Assembly: GCA_027625915.1 (NCBI GenBank)
Contig: JANTQA010000012.1
Coordinates: 6,718,501 to 6,782,500 of the forward strand
Length of the DNA: 64,000 bases
Direction of reading: 5' to 3'
Source of the DNA: Anaeramoeba flamelloides
Taxonomy: Eukaryota; Metamonada; Anaeramoebidae
Part shown: positions 11,315 to 21,015 of the stretch, in pieces
Position numbering within the stretch: the first letter of the stretch is position 1
How the letters are laid out: the number at the start of each line of letters is the position of its first letter
Notes under the pieces: model-generated
What the model saw: only the letters and a program-made list of their open reading frames with translations
Told to the model about the DNA's origin: nothing
Database searches by the model: none
Position numbers and translations under genes: made by a program

Positions 11315-13110
11315 TAGTTCTTATGGGAGTAGATACACCATAAGACATGGTAAAAAAACTGAGAAAGATGAAAAAAGTGCATTTTATAATAATTTAGTGT
11401 GATCGTTGATTCTCTAATATTTTTTTAAAAAATTATTTGATACTTTTTTTTTAGTTATCTTAAACAATAAAAAAACGAGAAAATAATTGATACAATTGGT
11501 TCAATTTTTTTTTTGGAATAAATAGTTTTTTTTTTTTTGGGAAGATAATTTCAGATTCTTTGAATAAAACTTATTGTTATTTTGTGGTTTAAAATTTGAT
11601 AGAATATAATCATATTCACTTCTCCAATTCCACCAAATCCAAGTGTTCAAAACCCTAACCAGATATGTTTTGGTATAATTATTATTTTTTGGAAATACTT
11701 CTAGCTATTAAAACCCCAGTCATATTTCCTCTTGTGATTCTCCCAATTATAATGTTGTTATTATTTTTTAACAAAATCCATTAATCCCAAATGTAACTGA
11801 AAAAAAAATATTTCTTATTACTTTTTGTTGTCATGATTAAAAAAAAAAAATTCAAAAATGATGAAAAAATAAAAAATGAAAAAATTAAATGCCACAATAA
11901 AATATTGAGGTAATGATTAAAGATAAGTCATTCAAAATTCGAAACACAATTTTAAGAAATCCAAATCAACATTCTATTGTGGCAATTTCTTTGAGATTTT
12001 GAACGAAAAATTAAAAAATATAATGAATAGAGTACTTTACATAATAAAAATCGATGAGTTAAAAAAAGTAAAAAATGTTATTTTCGTAATTTCTTCAAAA
12101 TAGTAAAAAAGTGAAAATTTTTTCTGTAATGTGGCTTTTCCCTTAAGAAGAATTAAACTTTAAAATTTACTCCTTTTTTAAAAATACCGGAAAAATAAAG
12201 CAAATAATGAATAATTTAAAATGATTAAAATTGATTTTTTATTTTTTATTTATAATTTATTAAATTTCTTGAAATTTAAAAGATTAAGTAATATTATTTT
12301 TTAATTATTTAGAGAAATAATAAAAAAACTTTTATTCATAAAATAAGTTATTTGAGAATATTTATTTTTTTTTTTTTGAATTATTTAATAGGAAATACTT
12401 TGATTTGTTTGAAAATATTTAACAATTTGAGAAATAATTATAAAATCTATTAATAATTTTTTTGTATTTGGTTTAGTACCAATGAAAGAAAAAAAAAAAA
12501 TGAGATTAGATCATTAATTATTAATTAAAAACATCAAATTAAAAAGTATTACTCTAGACGTTAAGTTGAATTTTCCAGGTTTTAAAAAAGTATTTCGGGA
12601 GAATTTTTAATTCCATTGTTTGGTTCTTTTTCTCAGATTTTTTCATTCAACCCCGAGAAAAAATAGATTTGGTCTGTTCTTTGAATCAAAAAATTATTTT
12701 TTTTACAAGTTTAAAACAATTATTGTATTGTTTTTGAAATTTAGTTGATTTTTTAAACTGAGTTATTATAGAACTAAGTGGTTTTATTTTGAAAGTGTAT
12801 TTTTATATACTTATTTCATAGTCAATTTGATTTCAATCTTCTTCAAAGAAAATAATTTTTTTTCAAATAATTCAGAAATATATTGGGTTTTGTGCTTTTA
12901 CAAAAATGAGAAAAAAAATGGGATTTTAAAAACAATAACCCATTTAAAAAAAGAGTTTTAACAGTATTTTTGAGTTAACAGACTTTTAGTTCATTTTTCA
13001 ATTACGATATCTGGTAATAAATTTTTTGAATGTACTTTTTAAATTTACTAGAATATTTTTTTTTATGACTAGTTACTTAAAAGTTGAATTGGTTTTGTCT
13101 TTTTTTTAAG
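11315..13110. other. AT-rich intergenic region
   Basis: 1.8 kb of A/T-run DNA with no recognisable gene, RNA or clear repeat boundary. Nothing further is supported. Confidence 0.4.
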
Positions 13111-13446
13111 TTACTATTCCAAACCCAAAAGAATTCAGTGACCCATACGAGAAAAATGTGTTAATCTCTTGTATTTTTTCCCCTTTTTTGATTCAAAGAT
13201 CAAACAAATCTTGAGATCCAGACATTTTCACTAAAACAACATTTACACAGATTAAGGAATATCCCAAAAGTAAAAAAAATGGAAACAAAGTTGTTTGTAT
13301 TAAACTTATCAGCCAAAACAAAAACGATCGAAATAACAGAAAAACAAACAAATAAAAGAAAAAAAAATGAAATTGTTTGTTTATTATTTTTTTTTAAAAA
13401 GAGTGTATTAAATATTCACTTAAAAAGGTTATTCGTTTTAAAATAA
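13111..13446 (+). other. possible exons of an unidentified gene
   Basis: Two stretches read like protein. 13111-13157 follows an acceptor-like TTTTTTTTAAG and encodes TIPNPKEFSDPYEKN up to a GTGTTA donor. 13216-13443, after an AG, is open for 76 codons to TAA at 13444-13446 in a compatible phase and contains QTFSLKQHLHRLRNIPK and METKLFVLNLSAKT. No start exon or domain was found. Chance openness in AT-rich DNA is a real alternative. If real, it would converge on the TEX261 gene. Confidence 0.2.
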
Positions 13447-13573
13447 ATTAATTTTCGAAAAAGTAATTTACTTTTGGTATTCTTTTAGTTAAAGAAATTG
13501 AAACATTCACAAATTCTTTTGAAAAAAAAAAAAGAAAAGAAAAGAAAAGACAAAAAGAAAAATAAATCGCAAA

Positions 13574-14074
13574 CTATTTTTTTGATTTTTTATATGGTAA
13601 AGAATTTAAAAATGTAGTTGGTATAATGTTTTCATCAGCAAGAAGTGCAATAAAAATAACAAAAGGGCAGAGCCATTCTGTGAAAAACAAATATCCAAGG
13701 ATCTGCCAGAGGTTATATTCGATGCTAAATGCAGACTTTATTGCCACCACATTTGAAACGAATGCAATAATACAGGTAAAAATAAATTTTAGAGTCTTGA
13801 CATTTACAAGAGGGAAGTCGTTAATCAAAAAATAATACATCAAATGTGTGGTAATTGATAAAATGACTGAAAGGTTGGAAATGGGTTCAAAAAAAAGAAA
13901 GAGGACTAAAAAGCCAACAACAAAGCAGACCAAACCACGCAAAAATTTGATTACACGTGATGGGTTCTCATCAGACATTTTGGCAAAATAAAAAAGACTT
14001 GAGGCCAATGAAATTGATAAAAGCCCTAAAATAATTGAATATGAAATGAAGAGCAGTAAGGCATAGACGAGCAT
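13574..14074 (-). CDS. TEX261: TEX261/Svp26 family ER-export membrane protein
   Basis: An intronless minus-strand frame of 166 residues from ATG at 14072-14074 to TAG. It matches TEX261 (yeast Svp26), a multi-pass membrane protein of the early secretory pathway that works as an adaptor loading type II membrane proteins into COPII vesicles. Family landmarks in order: a first hydrophobic segment, SSLFYFAKMSDENPSRVIK (human GLYYLAELIEEY...RIIK), the block DFPLVNVKTLKFIFTC (human TFPFIMLTSPNFILSC), and the C-terminal ADENIIPTTF (human AGENVLPSTM). About four or five membrane segments are visible. The tail ends in KKSKK, a basic C-terminus that could act as an ER-retrieval signal. It is shorter than the animal protein (196 residues), lacking its C-terminal extension. 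Confidence 0.9.
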   Translation of the reverse strand: MLVYALLLFISYSIILGLLSISLASSLFYFAKMSDENPSRVIKFLRGLVCFVVGFLVLFLFFEPISNLSVILSITTHLMYYFLINDFPLVNVKTLKFIFTCIIAFVSNVVAIKSAFSIEYNLWQILGYLFFTEWLCPFVIFIALLADENIIPTTFLNSLPYKKSKK

Positions 14075-14360
14075 TTATTATAATAAGGTAATGTTTTATA
14101 AATTGTACGTTCTTGGTAAAAAGAGAAAAAAATGATCCAATTTTGTTTTTATCGATTAATAAGGCAGTGTTCAAATATATCTTCAAGTTCTCTTAGAATT
14201 GTTTTTGATGTCACGCTAACACTAAAAATGGCGATTTATCACAAAATAAATTGAATAAATTAATGACATAACTATTGAGAAATTGTTTGAGAAATCAAAT
14301 CCAACTTTTAATTACTTAATTCTGAAAAGTTACTATTCCATAATTTTCCTTTTAGAATTA
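14075..14360. other. short spacer upstream of TEX261
   Basis: Intergenic; it should hold the promoter of the minus-strand TEX261 gene. No further structure is recognised before the terminal repeat of the adjoining mobile element. Confidence 0.4.
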
Positions 14361-14818
14361 CTGTTGAGAGAAAAATGTTGGACAGAGAAAAACGGTTGGA
14401 CACGATTTTTAATTGGGAACATTACTCAAATTGAAGATCAGATCCTATTGATAACTAGGTGACTTTTATATCAATCCAGGTTTAAATGTGTTATAAGTTC
14501 ATTAATCTGTTGTTTGTGTATAATACTCATTTAAATGGTTTTGAACTAAATTAGATTATGCTATTTTATAAAAAAACCAAGTTTTAGTAAAGTTTACTAT
14601 TAATTCTGAAAATGACAATGTTTAAACTTGCTTTAGATTATAAGAGATAAGGTTTTGAAAAAGTAGAATTATATTAAACGTTATTCTAATAAGTAGATTA
14701 TTGTTGTTTTCTTTAGTTATTACACAAACAAAAGAAATTAAAAATCATTTTCAGTAATGTTCCCAATTAAAATTGCTGTCCAACTATTTTTCTCTGTCAA
14801 ATATTTTTCTCTCAACAG
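14361..14818. mobile_element. 458-bp MITE with 66-bp terminal inverted repeats
   Basis: The two ends, beginning CTGTTGAGAGAAAAAT, match in inverted orientation over 66 bases with 7 mismatches (left arm 14361-14426, right arm 14753-14818). Each arm contains a tandemly repeated motif of the form AGAAAAA followed by GTTGGACA, as expected of transposase-binding sites. Both ends are flanked by TTA, so a TA or TTA target duplication is plausible. No coding capacity. The arm sequence and an internal block (ATTCTAATAAGT) are shared in diverged form with the element at 27905-28371. Confidence 0.8.
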
Positions 14819-15730
14819 TTATGTATTTTGTCATTTCTTATAATTCCAAAGATTTTACTTTTTTTGGCAAATTAGAAGGAAAATTTTGTTCCTTTTATTT
14901 GTAAATTAAGAGTAAAATTGATCAAAAAAACATGACCAAAAACCAACCACTGATTTTTTCACAATAAAAAACACCTATTTTTTTTTCTTTTTGTGTAAAT
15001 GTTACATCCAATTCACTACCCAATAGTATACCTAAATTCTAATCAATATTGAAGATACGCTCCTTGATCTTTTATAAAATTTTAAATTATGAAATAAAAT
15101 TTGAATAGTTTTTTGATTATTCTAGATTTTTATTAAAATTTTTTATTTTTTTTAACAAGAGAAAAACACAAAAATTAATACGATTATTTTTGTGAAAAAG
15201 TTTAAATTTTGAACTTTCATTTTAAAAATTTCCTTTTTTCATTTTAAATCTTTACTAAATAATGACTAAATCCACTAATTATTTTATTTTTATAATATAA
15301 TTTAATTCATAAATCTTTTCTTGAAAAAAAAAAAAAAATAAAAAAATAAAAATAAAAATAAAGAAAAAATAAAGTTTCCATAATACGTTTTAAAATTCAA
15401 ACATTAACTAGTGAAAATTTTTTTTTGTTCAAATTTTACATTTCCTAAAGAAATTGAAAATTTTTATATCCACATTCCAATGAAATATATTCAAAATCTT
15501 TTTTAACTTTTTATTTCTGTAAAATTCTATTTTGTTCAGGTATTTCATATAAACTCAATTCCAAAAAATGGGACACAAAAAAAAAATTACATTAATAAAA
15601 ATATACTCCAAAATACATGATACTTGAACATTAAAATAATAAAAGACCCCAAAATATTTAATTAATACTATTTATATATTTTTTAGTAAATTTAAAATTC
15701 AATTCGAAAAATAAAAAAGAAAAAATAAAA
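14819..15730. other. AT-rich intergenic region
   Basis: No gene recognised. TTCCAAAAAATGGGACAC at 15561-15578 resembles, in reverse orientation, the terminal motif of the nearby Tc1-like relics (GTGTGCCCC-ATTTTTGGAA). Confidence 0.35.
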
Positions 15731-15735
15731 AAAAG

Positions 15736-16250
15736 TGTGCCCCTATTTTTGGAACACGGTTACCAAAAAATCCATTTTTATTGAAAAAAAAATTAATAAA
15801 AACTATTAATAGATTCAGCTTGTCTTTTGATAACTAAATCTATCCTTTTAAATATAGAGTTTACTAATTATCTTAGGTTTTCCAACTCAAAGTATTTCAT
15901 ACATTAGTGAAAATTTTAAAAATTCTTCTTCGTTTTTTGGTTACAATTTTTCAGTTTAGTATCCATAAATTCACAATTGGATTTAAATCTTGTGGAATTG
16001 GGGGTCAAGGGTCCAGAACATTACATCCCCGATTTAAGTAAGTTTGAGTTTTTTTTTTGAAGTATGTGGACAAGCTCCATCCTTTTGGAAAATCCATTTC
16101 AACTCACTATATTTTGAATTAGCGAGTTGAATTACATTTGATTTTTTTGATAATATCATTAATAATACATTCAGTATTCACACTTCCATTAATAATAATA
16201 AGGTCTGTTTGTAGTCCATGTGTCCTAGCACACCATATCATGATTTTTTT
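15736..16250 (-). mobile_element. Tc1/mariner-like DNA transposon relic (transposase C-terminal part)
   Basis: Reading the minus strand from about 16240 down gives pieces of a Tc1/mariner DDE transposase: MIWCARTHGL...IIINGSVN (family: the block after the first catalytic Asp), WIFQKDGACPHTSKK (family: FQQDNAPCHTS, second Asp present) and PQDLNPIVNLWILN (family: SPDLNPIENLW, with the usual Glu of the triad read as Val). These pieces lie in different frames with intervening stops, so the gene is dead. A likely terminal repeat reading inward, GTGTGCCCCTATTTTTGGAA, begins at 15736; a similar motif at 16587 points the same way and probably marks another element. Identification rests on motif order; the boundaries are approximate. 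Confidence 0.75.
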
Positions 16251-16586
16251 TTCAAAAAAATTTTTTCTCGATAAAAAAAGAATCTTTTTTCTTTTTGAGA
16301 GAAAAAAAAAAATTTTTTTTTGTGATCTGAATGAAAACTTTTAAATTTCATTTTAAAGTGATTTTGAGATTTTCAAAAAGTTTTGAAAAAAAAAGAAAAT
16401 TTTTTTTTTATTTGAAAAAAAAGAATACAAAAAAATCAAAAAAATTATTGAAAATCAAAATCAAAAAATAATGAAAAAAAAATGATAAATAATTAACTTT
16501 AAAATTATTTACATTGATTGTTAATATCTAATGTTTCTATTTAAGAGTCAAATATCACTTTTCTTGGAATTAAATTGATTTTGAAG

Positions 16587-17552
16587 GTGTGCCCCAATTT
16601 TTGGAATTGAGTTTATGTTACTCAACTCTCATCTGAAGATTATTATTTCTCTGATTAAATAAGTGATTAATATGCATTGTTGACTATTTATCAAATAATT
16701 GATTTTTTTCAAGGTTAATTCAAATAAATGTTACCTTGTAAAAAATAACTCCATAATATCAACATATTATTTTTATTTTTAGTGAATTACTTCTTGAAAA
16801 TTGAATAAAATTTTAAATAATTTAATATATTGATTTTTTCTTGTTTTAAATATTTTTATGTCAAAATTTGGATTTATTAAGACAAGGAAATACAGAAATA
16901 TTATACTTTCTATTTCTGGATCTATATTTTAAGTAAATTACTATTTTCTGAATTATTTATAATATTTTAAGTGAAAAACTGTTTTTATTCATTTTTTTGG
17001 TAGAACAAATTAAATATTTTGAAATTTTAATATTTGAAATTTTAATGATTTTTATTAGTATCTCAAAAGAAAAACAATTAAATAGGATCTAAAAACAATT
17101 GAGGAATAGAATTTATGAGATAGAAAGAAAGTTAACTATTTAACATTTCCCAAAGTAGATAGGACAATTCAATCGGGCACTATATTAGAGTATTTTATTT
17201 TACTTGTTGAAAAATAATTTATTAATTTTTTTTCAATAACAATTTGATTTATTAAAAATTGAATAAAAACGTCCAAATATAAAAAATATATTTTCTCATC
17301 TTCTTTCTTGAAAATTTTGATTTTATGGTTGAGATGCTATTATAAACCCAAAAATGATAAATTGTTAATTTAAAAAGTCTCAAAATAAAGTCACAAATAC
17401 AATGACAAAAGTATATTAAATTTGATTATCATATTTTATTTTTTTTCTTTTTTTCAAAGTTTTTGAGACAATCTTGTATTTTTTTTCTTTCCTTAAAACA
17501 CCAAACAAGAAAAAAAAACAGAAACAAAAACAGAAACAAAAAAAAAAACAAA
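16587..17552. other. AT-rich spacer upstream of VPS16
   Basis: It begins with a Tc1-like terminal motif (GTGTGCCCCAATTTTTGGAA, facing right) with no matching end found. It ends with an A/C-rich leader (repeats of AAACAG) directly before the VPS16 ATG. No gene seen. Confidence 0.4.
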
Positions 17553-20414
17553 ATGGAAAAACAAAAATTCAAATGGGATCAACTGCATAATTTTTTTTAT
17601 AATAAAGAAGAAGTGTATAAACTAGAATGGGACGATCAAGAGATTGATTTGAAAGATTACGAACTAGCAGCAGCGCCCAACGGTGGACCTGTTGCGATGA
17701 TTCGCTCACAAGACAAAATTGTGAGGTATCAAGAAAAGAGCGTGATGAAAATCTTTAGTGCGTCTGGCACTTTATTAGAAGAAATCGAATGGGAAAATGA
17801 AGACACTATCTCTGCGTTTGGATGGAAATCAAATGACGAGTTGGTGTGTATCTTAGAAGATTGTAAAGTAAAGATCTTTAATTTACGTGGGATCCTAACA
17901 AGGGAAATCCATGTTGGTTACAACACACTCGAAAGGAAGAAAGAGCAAAAGAAAATTGATCAAAGGAATGCTTTACTTTTAAACGGAGAAGGGGAGGGTG
18001 ACTTGTCTGTCCTAATTGGAGACAAACAAGAAAAAAGAAAAACGAATTCAAGAGGCATTGAAAGGATTCTCGATAGCGACGAGGAAAAATTGGAAAAAGA
18101 AGAAAAAGAAAAAGAAAAAGAAAAAGGAAAAACAAACAAAAACGATTTCGGCAATTCAGAAGAAGAAGAGGATGAGAAATTTGATTCCAAAAAGATTAAA
18201 TTGTTAGTCGATCCAAACGAAGAAATTCGGGGTCTTGACGAGGTCCTGATACCAACAGTTATTTGTGCGAGGATCTGGCAAACGGGGTTTGCAATTCTAA
18301 CAGATTTACAGGAATTGTTTGTATGCAAGGATTGGGATCAGACGTACCAAAAGTATCCCAAGCTGGATTTTGGCGATGCTCCGTTGAGTATGGCCGTCAT
18401 TGAGTCACAGTTTTCATCAACGGGCGACATCGAGATTCTGTTTGGAACCAAAAAAAACCAAATCTTTACGATCGACTCGATTGAGAACCAAAGCCAAGAG
18501 GTGAAATCCAATGTGGTGGAGCTCAGTGTGGCCTCGAGTGGGAAAATTTTGGCGTACTATACACAGGACGGCAAGGTTATTGTCGAGCCGACAAATTTTT
18601 CCAAAATCTTGGTTGAATACCAAACAGATGTGTTTGAACGGCCAACACAGCTGGTGTGGTGCAGCTCTGACTCTGTGCTGGTGTATTGGGAAAATCAGAA
18701 GGTCTTAAAAATGATCGGTCCGAATAACTCCACGATTGATTATGCGATCGACGGCTATAAAAAGATCTTCTTGGCTCCAGAGGTTGATGGTGTCAGGGTC
18801 TATTACAACGACAAGACAGAATTTATTAGTAAAGTGCCCATGTACACTTATAACATCTTTAGCATAGAGTCTGTGGGCGCATCCTGGACGCTATATAACG
18901 CATATGAAAAGTTTATCATTGGCGATTCCCAAGCAGACGTCGAGATACGATCCCTCGGGAACGAACTGGGGAATGCAATTGAAGACTGCATCTTGGCGGC
19001 GGGGAACGAAAACGATCCCATGGACCAGCAAAAGCTATTAAAGGCGGCGTCGCTGGGGAAGGCCTACGATCACCAATACGAGTATCCAAAGTTTGCCGAG
19101 ATGTGCAGGGATCTCAGAATCTTAAACGCAGTTCGAGATTATGAGGTTGGTGTCCCAATAACGTATAACCAATTTATGAGCTTTGGCATTGAACCGCTCA
19201 TTCTCCGATTAGTGAATTACTTGCACCATTTCTTGGCGTTCAAAATATGTAAATACAGCAAAATTCGACCCGAAACTGTTCTGGAGGATTGGGCTTGTTC
19301 AATGATCATTTACAAGTCAATAACTGAACCGCACCGACTTGAAAAGGTGATTTTGGGCAAATTGGACACGCACCGAAAGGAAGGTGGCATAGTTGTCAGC
19401 TACGCTAACATTGCCCGGGTTGCCTTTGAGCGCGGCCATAAGGAACTTGCCAAAAAATTACTGTTCCAAGAGCCAAAGCCGCAAAACCAAGTGCCGTTAT
19501 TAATTGCCATGAAAAACGATCGGGAGGCACTTAAAAAGGCTGTTCAAAGCGGCGACGCAGATTTAATTTTTACCGTTTTATTGCATCTAATAGATACAAT
19601 CAAATATGAGAGATCCAGAATGAATAGCTCTTCCTTTATGAGACTCATATCCAATTCTGAAACCGCTCAAAGTCTCTTGGTCCGATACAGCAGAAGAAAG
19701 GAAACAAGAGTGTTGAAAAATGTCTTTCAAAGCCTGGGGCAAATGAAAAAATTAGGGTTATACGTCGCCTGGAGAAGCTTCTACATGAAGGACCCAAACC
19801 AGCGAATTGAAAGTTTATTGGAGGCACAAGGCGCATTCCAGGGCGCACAAAATAACTTGTATAAAAAAATTACTGAAGACCAAATTAAATTACTACAATT
19901 ACAACTTTCCTACGAACAAGAGAAATCAAACGAATCACAAAGATCAATGTCATTCGAATACTTTGGGCTGTCAGTCTCAGATACCCTTTCGCTCTTAATT
20001 GAAAGAGGCGAGAAAAAATATGCTGACAAACTGAAAAAGGATTTTAAAATTCCAGACAAACGATTCTGGTGGCTGAAAATTAAAGCTCTTGCAAAGGTTA
20101 GAAAGTTCGATGACCTACATGAATTTGCAAAGCAAAAATCTCCCATCGGCTACGAACCCTTTGTACAAGTTTGCCTCGATAACACCGCTCACAACCAGGC
20201 AATTGAGTTCGTTGAAAAAATTCCTAGTCTTGAGAAACGGTCAGAGCATTACATTAAACTCCAATCTTGGGAAAATGCTGCTAAAATGGCAATGGAATTA
20301 AGAGATCAAGAATTGCTTGACCATATACATGAAATAGCCCCTTCAGATGTCAAAATTCCAATGAGAGTGCCACAGGCTCCTAAAAAGCGTGGGTTTTTTT
20401 CTAAAAAAAAATAA
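17553..20414 (+). CDS. VPS16: VPS16, core subunit of HOPS/CORVET tethering complexes
   Basis: A single exon of 953 residues from ATG 17553 to TAA. Upstream in-frame codons to 17463 lack an ATG, and MEKQKFKWDQLHNFFYNKEEVYKLEWD aligns with the animal N-terminus ([28 protein letters not shown]) only from this Met. VPS16 bridges VPS18 and VPS33 in the class C core that drives endosome and vacuole/lysosome fusion. The N-terminal beta-propeller (to about 420) has AAAPNGGPVAMIR and QLVWCSSDSVLVYWE. The C-terminal helical solenoid has LLKAASLGKAYD, RILNAVRDYEVGVPITYNQF, SGDADLIFTVLLHL and the highly conserved DFKIPDKRFWWLK and KSPIGYEPFVQVC. About 65 Lys/Glu-rich residues (around 152-216) are inserted in the propeller, explaining the length over the 839-residue human protein. 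GC content is clearly higher than the flanks. Very sure. Confidence 0.97.
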   Translation: MEKQKFKWDQLHNFFYNKEEVYKLEWDDQEIDLKDYELAAAPNGGPVAMIRSQDKIVRYQEKSVMKIFSASGTLLEEIEWENEDTISAFGWKSNDELVCILEDCKVKIFNLRGILTREIHVGYNTLERKKEQKKIDQRNALLLNGEGEGDLSVLIGDKQEKRKTNSRGIERILDSDEEKLEKEEKEKEKEKGKTNKNDFGNSEEEEDEKFDSKKIKLLVDPNEEIRGLDEVLIPTVICARIWQTGFAILTDLQELFVCKDWDQTYQKYPKLDFGDAPLSMAVIESQFSSTGDIEILFGTKKNQIFTIDSIENQSQEVKSNVVELSVASSGKILAYYTQDGKVIVEPTNFSKILVEYQTDVFERPTQLVWCSSDSVLVYWENQKVLKMIGPNNSTIDYAIDGYKKIFLAPEVDGVRVYYNDKTEFISKVPMYTYNIFSIESVGASWTLYNAYEKFIIGDSQADVEIRSLGNELGNAIEDCILAAGNENDPMDQQKLLKAASLGKAYDHQYEYPKFAEMCRDLRILNAVRDYEVGVPITYNQFMSFGIEPLILRLVNYLHHFLAFKICKYSKIRPETVLEDWACSMIIYKSITEPHRLEKVILGKLDTHRKEGGIVVSYANIARVAFERGHKELAKKLLFQEPKPQNQVPLLIAMKNDREALKKAVQSGDADLIFTVLLHLIDTIKYERSRMNSSSFMRLISNSETAQSLLVRYSRRKETRVLKNVFQSLGQMKKLGLYVAWRSFYMKDPNQRIESLLEAQGAFQGAQNNLYKKITEDQIKLLQLQLSYEQEKSNESQRSMSFEYFGLSVSDTLSLLIERGEKKYADKLKKDFKIPDKRFWWLKIKALAKVRKFDDLHEFAKQKSPIGYEPFVQVCLDNTAHNQAIEFVEKIPSLEKRSEHYIKLQSWENAAKMAMELRDQELLDHIHEIAPSDVKIPMRVPQAPKKRGFFSKKK

Positions 20415-20739
20415 TAATCATATAAAATTTTTATTTTTTATTTCATTAATAAATTATTTCTTTTTATTTTATTCAATATAACCATTCTCACTGAAAATGA
20501 ATAAATAAAAATAAAATATTATTAATAGTGATGTTTTATAAATACGATCTATTTTTATATCTATCAATTCATATCTACAAATCAAAATTGTGATAATTTT
20601 TTTTTATTTTTTAAAGAAAAGAGCTATTTTAACTCAAAATTTCCTATTTTCCGTTCGGTTTTTATTAATTTGAGAAATAAAAAGAAAATTTATTTCATTT
20701 TTTTTTTTGATTCCTCAAATTAAAAAAAAAAGCAGTTTG
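20415..20739. other. 3' flank of VPS16
   Basis: AT-rich; it contains several AATAAA-like hexamers soon after the stop that could serve polyadenylation. No gene. Confidence 0.4.
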
Positions 20740-21015
20740 CTTTTCTAGAATTTAAAATTATTAAGAGAAATCTGTGATTTTACGTTTTCTTTTAAATTCA
20801 GGAAATGAACCATTAACTTTGATTGAGTTTTAAGTTTATCAGTGAAGTGTTCTAGGTTTTTTTTTGGTTTTTGATTTTATTTCGAAAATCTATTGATTTT
20901 CGTTAGGTTTTTGTGAATTTTCTATTTATTTCTGAAGTGTTCTAGGTTTCTTTGAGGTTTTCTATTTTATTTCTAAAGTAAAAAAAACTAACGAAAATCT
21001 ATTGAGTTTCCAAAT
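20740..21015. repeat. hairpin-repeat cluster downstream of VPS16
   Basis: An imperfect hairpin at 20740-20806 (left arm with TTTTCTAGAATTTAAAA, right arm with TTTTAAATTCAGGAAA) belongs to the same family as units at 39794, 40193, 43661 and 43823. It is followed by iterations of GAAGTGTTCTAGGTTT and of the palindromic GAAAATCTATTGATTTTCGT up to about 21003. Arms are diverged relative to the 39.8 kb copies. Confidence 0.6.

Noticed and set aside
17463-17552. N-terminal extension of VPS16 upstream of 17553
   Set aside because: The upstream in-frame stretch begins at TTG, has no ATG and translates an A/C-rich leader; homology to VPS16 begins at the Met at 17553.
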